64,000 nt of DNA, taken from Phascolomyces articulosus. Taxonomy: Eukaryota > Mucoromycota > Mucoromycetes > Mucorales > Lichtheimiaceae. Both the position numbers and the translations under genes were made by a program. Below are positions 58,548 to 64,000 of the stretch, in pieces. The notes beneath the pieces were generated by a model. The model did not search any database and was not told the origin of the DNA. It saw nothing but the letters and a program-made list of their open reading frames with translations. Where the stretch lies: the NCBI GenBank assembly GCA_025677815.1, contig JAIXMP010000068.1, positions 53,899-117,898 of the forward strand. The letters run 5' to 3'. The first letter of the stretch is position 1, and every line of letters starts with the position of its first letter.

Positions 58548-61500
58548 ATGTCTTACATAAAATCTTCTGCAAAGAATCGGAGACTTTGCCCTTGTGATGA
58601 TTATAAGAATCTTGCCGAATATATGCGTTATCAACTTCTAGGCACTATTTGTAACCATTTAAATTTACAAGAAGTAGTAAGTTTTGAATTTGATTATTTT
58701 CATTTATGAATGTTATACTTAATTCTTATTTAGAGAAAAGCCAAAGAAAATGCGCTCCAAAGAAATGTAGAAACTAATCATGTAGAAACGTGGAAATGGA
58801 GGGTAAGCAATAGCAATAGATAATGTTATAAAAAAAAAATAGAATTTAGTCTAACACAATCTTTAGTTCCTCAAATAGACCAGACTCTGGTTGAAACAGA
58901 TTCGGATGATGGTGAGGTATTTCTCTCAGAGAATATGTTGCCTGCAGCAGAAGTCGAGTTTGAGCAAAATGACTATCAATAATGATACTGAACAAGGCAC
59001 TGACCCAATTGCCATGGATATTGATGATGAGAGTAATGGTAAGTTTTATTAAATTTTATAATAATGAATAAAAAAAGGAATAAATGAAAAGGCTAATAAT
59101 AAAAAAAGCTCTAGCTATGGAATCGCTGTATTTATTTATGGCAGTTTTCATGCTACTTTTCCATACCTTTTTCCTTAGCAATAAGGCTTCAACTATTTTG
59201 ATTCGATTTTTTAATCATCTACTTGCTGCCCTTGGCCATGCTTATCGCTTTAACACCACACCAGACACCATCAAAAAACAATTAAACTTCGATTCATTAA
59301 CAGATTCACTTACCTGTTATGCTGTTTGTCCCAGTTGCCACATACTCTACCACTATTCTTCCAAATACCACTTCTTGTCTTGCAGAACAATTTCCTCATT
59401 ATCCAATCCTACAATCTTTCTGCTGTAACACCACTTTACAACTTCTACCTCGTGAATTCGCCTACAATCCTTTGATCTCCAGTCTTCGTTTATTATTAGC
59501 CGCCTAATTATATTGACGATGCTGAAAGCTGGCGTAATCGTAATATACCTGATGATATGCTGTTTGATATCTATGACGGTCGTGTTTGGAAAGAATTCAC
59601 TGCCAACACTACACCACCATCTGCAGCAGCACCACGAATCGAACATCTTGCCTTGCTCACCTTGAATATCGACTGGTTTGAACCTTTCAACAAGGGATCG
59701 TCACAATATTCTTGTGGAGCAATTTATCTTACAATAAACAACATTTCACATAAGCACCGTTTTAAGTAAGAAAATGTTATTCTCATTGGCATAATGCCTA
59801 GTCCCACAGCATCTCACACTTACGAATTAAATAATTACCTAAACCCACTCATTGACGAACTTAAAACATTGTATGATGATGGTATTGATGTGCTTGTGCC
59901 TTCAATAGGCCAAACGGTCCATGTGAAAGCTGCATTGATAATGGTTGCCTCAGATATGCCTGCTGCTCGCAAAGCTTGTGGATTCACTGACCAACTAGTC
60001 GTCGTGGTTGCTATAAATGTAATTTTTCATTTCCTGTTGACAACACTACACGAAGAGTCAATTTTGGTAGCGATGGTTTCGATGTTGACAAATGGAAATA
60101 TCAGAATAGTCATAATGGCGTGATTACACATGCCAATGAATGGCGAATGGCAATGACAAAAAAGGAGCAACATGACATTGAGTATGACTTTGGCACGCGG
60201 TGGTCAGTTCTTTATGAACTTCCATATTTTGATGCTGTTAGATTCACTGTAATCGATCCGATGCATAATCTTCTGCTTGGAACGGCAAAAAAAATGTTCG
60301 AGTTATGGAAGTTGACGGATGATGATTTGGAGAAGAGAAGTTGGCATATGGCCTTCTTGTACCTGAAGACTTGGATGTACTTTCACCAGAAAGAATTGCT
60401 TCCAGCTTGCCACGAATGAAAGCTGCTGAATGGAAGAGCTGGTGTTTGGTGTATTCTCCCTTGCTGCTACAAGGATGTTTGGATCCCGTTCAGTTTCAAC
60501 ACTGGATGAAGTTCGTCAATGCATGTCGCCTATTACTGAAGCCATCCATCTCTCACACTGAAATCAATATGGCACACACCCTTTTGGTTGATTTCTGTAA
60601 CGAAACTGTTTCCCTTTTCAATTCTACAACTATAACACCGAATATGCATGCCCATTGTCATTTGAAAGAAAGCATTCTTGATTTTGGACTGGTATATGCA
60701 TTTTGGTTATTTCAGTTCGAATGGTATAATGGACTTCTTGGAAATATCGTGACAAATAGAAAGGGTACATTTGAAAGAACATATATGAAGCGCTTCCTTG
60801 AACAAGCCGGTGCTTGTGATTATATTAACACCAGCACTGCTTCCCATATCAATGATGACCAAGTCGAATTCCTCCATCATTTGGTAAACACCTCATCCAC
60901 AGCAGCAGCGACCATGCAAGTTAATACAATGGAAAACTTTGATATCTGTGAGTACATTAATACCTCTGCATTGGCTCAACATGCAAATGGCTCTGAACCC
61001 TTACACCTAACACCATTCCACTTATAACCGAAAACTCTCCCAAACATAAACTTCCACATGACCACTACGATGCTTTACTTGAATTCTACCAAGTAGCATA
61101 TCAAGAACAACAAAACGCCGACAATTACCTTTCTCCATCACTTACGAATCCTAATCCTGTCCTCCCATATGTATACTGCTTTAAAACTGTCCACCATCAT
61201 GGTTACAAATACAACAGTGCTGCATCAGGAACAAATAGAGGATCGTATATCCAAGCTTTATACATGGAGAGCAACAGCGATAATATTTCAGCATATCCAG
61301 GCCAAATACAATATTTCTTTTGTCACGATTTCATTGTCAATGGTGTGAAGAAGCGTCATTTTTTTGCTTTCGTCCGATGGTTGGAAGAGGATAGATCCAC
61401 TCAACGATTTCGTGCTGGTAATGTCGAAACCTGGAAAAGTACTTTCAAACCCATTGACTGGCAGTGCATTCTTCCATTTGGTCGTATTTATTCTCCTGTC

Positions 61501-61575
61501 GCCATTGGAAAGTATCAAACAGCAAGAGTGAAAAAAACTATTGTTATTCCTCTCCAACAAAAAAGACATGCATAA
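58548..61575 (+). pseudogene. Tnp2-type (Transposase_21, CACTA/EnSpm) transposase, frameshifted
   Basis: N-terminal exon MSYIKSSAKNRRLCPCDDY holds a Cys-rich element like transposase-associated domains. Introns follow near 58675-58734 and 58801-58865. The core reads RNIPDDMLFDIYDGRVWKEF, SCGAIYLTINNISHKHRFK, ENVILIGIMPSPTASHTYEL and ALIMVASDMPAARKACGF, then VIDPMHNLLLGTAKKMFELW, WKSWCLVYSPLLLQGCLDPV and LKESILDFGLVYAFWLFQFE. This order is that of Tnp2-like proteins. Frame changes are needed near 59505, 59993, 60335 and 61025, plus a TAA near 59183 and one at 59767-59769. The C-terminal part ends at 61575 (VKKTIVIPLQQKRHA). Dead, but younger than the AT-rich relics. Confidence 0.78.
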
Positions 61576-61768
61576 AACCTATAAACAAAAAAAAACCAAA
61601 AAACCTCTCCTCACAAAATTACTTCTGACTTCTTTTTCATCAACCTCATAATTATTATTTATCCTTATTATTTCATCATATAATATTGTTTCTTTCACCC
61701 TTTTGCTATTATTATTTTTATATTATTATTTTTATTTTTTAAAAGGAAAATATTAACATTGCCATTAA

Positions 61769-62650
61769 TCACATAACAACCATGCTGCTAACTCTGTTGG
61801 TCTTGGACGGTTGACCACAACAACATTTCTTGGAACACTTTGTTGCTTATGCTGTCTTCGAGTTTGAAGCAAGGATGCCAATTGATCAAGTTCCCCCAAA
61901 AATTTATTTGCCTAAAGTAATCTAATTAGCAGCATATACAAATCACATATACTTAAATTATATTTAATTTATTTATTTACTTACATTTTCTGACCAGTAA
62001 TCTGGTCGGAAAAGTTTGAAGGGCATCTCCTCCTGGTTCTCGTCCTCAGATTCCTCTTCGGACATATACCCCTTTTCAAGGAACTTGTCTATTCCACTCG
62101 AAGGGTATTTTTCCTCCAAGTTGGCGCAAAACGTTCTAATGCACGGACCCGACGATCATGCTTCTACTCGATATATCAGTATTAAATAATATTTTCTATC
62201 TCTCTCTATTATTATATCTGGACATATGCTTTTCATGCGAGAAGCACGACGGTTTCTGCGATCAATTATTTCTTGAACGGCAGGTGCACGTTTGTGTACT
62301 GAACGCTTGTTGTTGAAGCTTGTGATGGCCATCTTGCGCACCTTCAGATCAAAGTGAACAAGTCCAGGAAACTCTTGCTGATATGCTCTCATACCAACAA
62401 TGATTTTGGTGATGATGCGCATGTTAGCTGGATTGCTTGCGGTCAAGTCGTAATCGAATTCTATATTTTCCTAGTCAATAATGTCTTGGTACACATCCCT
62501 GATATATTGCTATAGGTAACATTAGGTAAAGTTAGTGCAAATTAAAATCTTATGCTTTGGATATTCGATAGATTTACTTACACTTAAAGGGTTAATATAG
62601 GGAGTGCGAAGGTTTTCAAGTTAGATGGTTTGTTAGATTTCGGTATTCAT
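61769..62650 (-). pseudogene. Second accessory gene of the CACTA-like unit, spliced, with stops
   Basis: Exon 1 is 62650-62582 (MNTEI, with two TAA codons within ten codons) and exon 2 is 62509 to about 62220, with TAG at 62471-62473 and otherwise open (NPANMRIITKIIVGMRAYQQ, FDLKVRKMAITSFNNKRSVH). A further exon, 62135-61985, reads NLEEKYPSSGIDKFLEKGYM followed by an acidic run and FKLFRPDYWSEN. The last exon, 61911-61769, is QLASLLQTRRQHKQQSVPRN-like and ends LLCD then TGA. GTAAGT donors are clear for exon 1 and the third exon; the border after exon 2 is unsure. No known domain. It is convergent with the transposase, with about 190 bp between stops. Confidence 0.5.
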
Positions 62651-63603
62651 CTTTAAATTGAAGGGTAATAAGAATGTTAGTATTATTACTGGCCAGTTAT
62701 ACTAAGAAATAATATAAATGTGGATAAATATACTTTAAGAATTTTTGTAACTATGTAGGAAGGATAATGGAGTGAAAGATGTAGAAGGATCATGGTAATT
62801 AAAACGCGGTATGCTTTTATATTGTTGCATATATTCTTTAAAAGTAAGTGTTATTATACATTCCATATTTAGATATTTATCGGTTTGGAACAGCACAAGT
62901 TGGAAATCTTACACAACTCAAATTTTTCATCTCTCTTTCCATTTCTTTTTTTTTTTTAGTCTTACACTTCTATTGTTTTTTTTTCTTACTCTACCTATTT
63001 TTTTAAAGCGCATTCCTCCTTAAATATACAAGTCATGGTGATATTACAGGTAATGAAAAAATATTGTATTTAACTAAAATGGTTGTGATATGATTAAACA
63101 GTACTGTTTTGCCATTATTGGGTTTTTTATTTACAACTGGTGTTTTGATTGATTTTGTTTATAGGTATGGTACATCCATAACAAATAGGTATAATACTCT
63201 ACTGTGAATTCTATTTATTTTTTGTTGTACCAAAATAACTTGTTTTAGATAAGGAATAGTCAAACTATATATGTAAGCAGTATTTTATACTCTCAAATGG
63301 TAACATATTCTTTTTTTTTATTTATCTACTAGATATATTTATCTTTAATAGTGTCAAAATAAGCTATTATTTTATAACTGACGTAACTTTTTTGGATTCT
63401 TGCTTTACGAGCTGAGCAATGCTGTTTATTATTTCTGGTAAGTAACAAATTGACCATCATAATTTGATTTATCCATCCATCTTTTCTTTCCCTCATCTCT
63501 GATTGTGATATCCTATCTTTTTAGGCTCTCTTCAAGTTGTCATCTCGTTTGACACTGTATCCTTTGATTATCTTTGAATTCTTTATTGAATCTATAAAAC
63601 AAA
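62651..63603. other. Intergenic DNA
   Basis: Long T runs and no supported ORF. GTAAGT and AG pairs around 63437-63525 may belong to untranslated exons of the gene that follows. Confidence 0.35.
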
Positions 63604-63945
63604 ATGATGACGCGTCCTTATTCTAAGGTAAATAATTCCACAAGTAAATCGTTAATACCTTTTTTTTTTACTATAACAGAAATTGTCAGTAACTTCCCCA
63701 ATGGATAGAATATGGTAAGATTTTTTTTTTCTCGTCCCTTTCTACGTTTTTGTAAGCCATCTAAATTTTATTTACTTTTTGCAGGAACATTGTCTTCTCC
63801 TTTTTTGAACAATCTACTTGCCATAGGTTTAATTTCTTTTCCCTTTCCTTTTTCTTCTTTATGATTTATAATTTTATTTACGGCTTATAGAAATGACATT
63901 ACCTACTCCCATTACAACAATCTTCTTTATAGCAGTGTTTGGTAA
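63604..63945 (+). CDS. Candidate small spliced gene, 51 codons, four exons
   Basis: Exons 63604-63627, 63680-63714, 63785-63826 and 63891-63945 sum to 156 nt, an exact multiple of three. They encode MMTRPYSKKLSVTSPMDRIW then NIVFSFFEQSTCHR and a Tyr/Ser-rich end. The first two introns have good borders (GTAAAT...ACAG, GTAAGA...GCAG); the third donor (GTTTAA) is weak. In another frame the last exon reads a hydrophobic helix (TTIFFIAVFGNAISIVAGC), so the end could differ. No family is recognised, and the gene may extend beyond the window. Confidence 0.33.
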
Positions 63946-64000
63946 TGCCATTAGCATAGTGGCGGGCTGCAATAGTATTAAATGGTAGTTATAGCATAGG

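Overview
The window looks like nuclear DNA of an early-diverging filamentous fungus, most likely Mucoromycota (Mucorales-type). The evidence is short GT-AG introns (mostly 70-150 bp), compact AT-rich intergenic DNA, a three-exon TOM7 gene, a fungal poly-Q homeobox gene, and a typical transposon mix (Ty3/Gypsy, Tc1/mariner, MULE, CACTA/Tnp2 and Plavaka-like). Species cannot be set from sequence alone.

Region 1 (about 1-15.6 kb) is ordinary gene-bearing DNA. It holds a decayed MULE transposase, TOM7, an F-box protein in three exons on the minus strand, several small or unrecognised proteins (72-aa membrane protein, 40-aa spliced membrane microprotein, Glu/Gln-rich 17-residue-repeat protein, 110-aa ORF), a two-exon homeobox transcription factor, and a 194-aa multi-pass membrane protein.

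Region 2 (15.63-20.97 kb) is a nearly complete Ty3/Gypsy element on the minus strand, with 374-bp LTRs, an open 1196-codon pol and a gag broken by three stops. It marks a sharp border.

Region 3 (20.97-55.7 kb) is a very AT-rich transposon graveyard. In order it contains a Tc1-like element with long terminal inverted repeats; a second TIR element holding both a Tc1-type transposase and a DDE_Tnp_4-like transposase fused to a chromodomain; tRNA-like relics next to LTRs; a multi-gene Plavaka-like unit; another Tc1-like relic; and two related Ty3/Gypsy elements lying tail to tail and abutting exactly (43.9-50.16 kb plus strand, strongly decayed; 50.16-55.71 kb minus strand, nearly complete). The decayed one carries two inserted solo-LTR-like sequences, one with a clear 5-bp target duplication.

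Region 4 (55.7-64 kb) holds a tRNA-Phe-like relic, direct repeats, and a probable CACTA-type unit with a frameshifted Tnp2 transposase between two outlying spliced genes that each carry in-frame stops. A small spliced candidate gene lies at the right end.

The striking global signal is that broken reading frames in the transposons are often intact apart from TAA/TAG/TGA at positions where related copies have CAA/CAG/CGA/TGG. LTR pairs differ almost only by transitions, many at CpG. This is what cytosine-methylation decay or a RIP-like process would leave. It is confined to the repeats; the host genes at 3.8-14.1 kb read cleanly.
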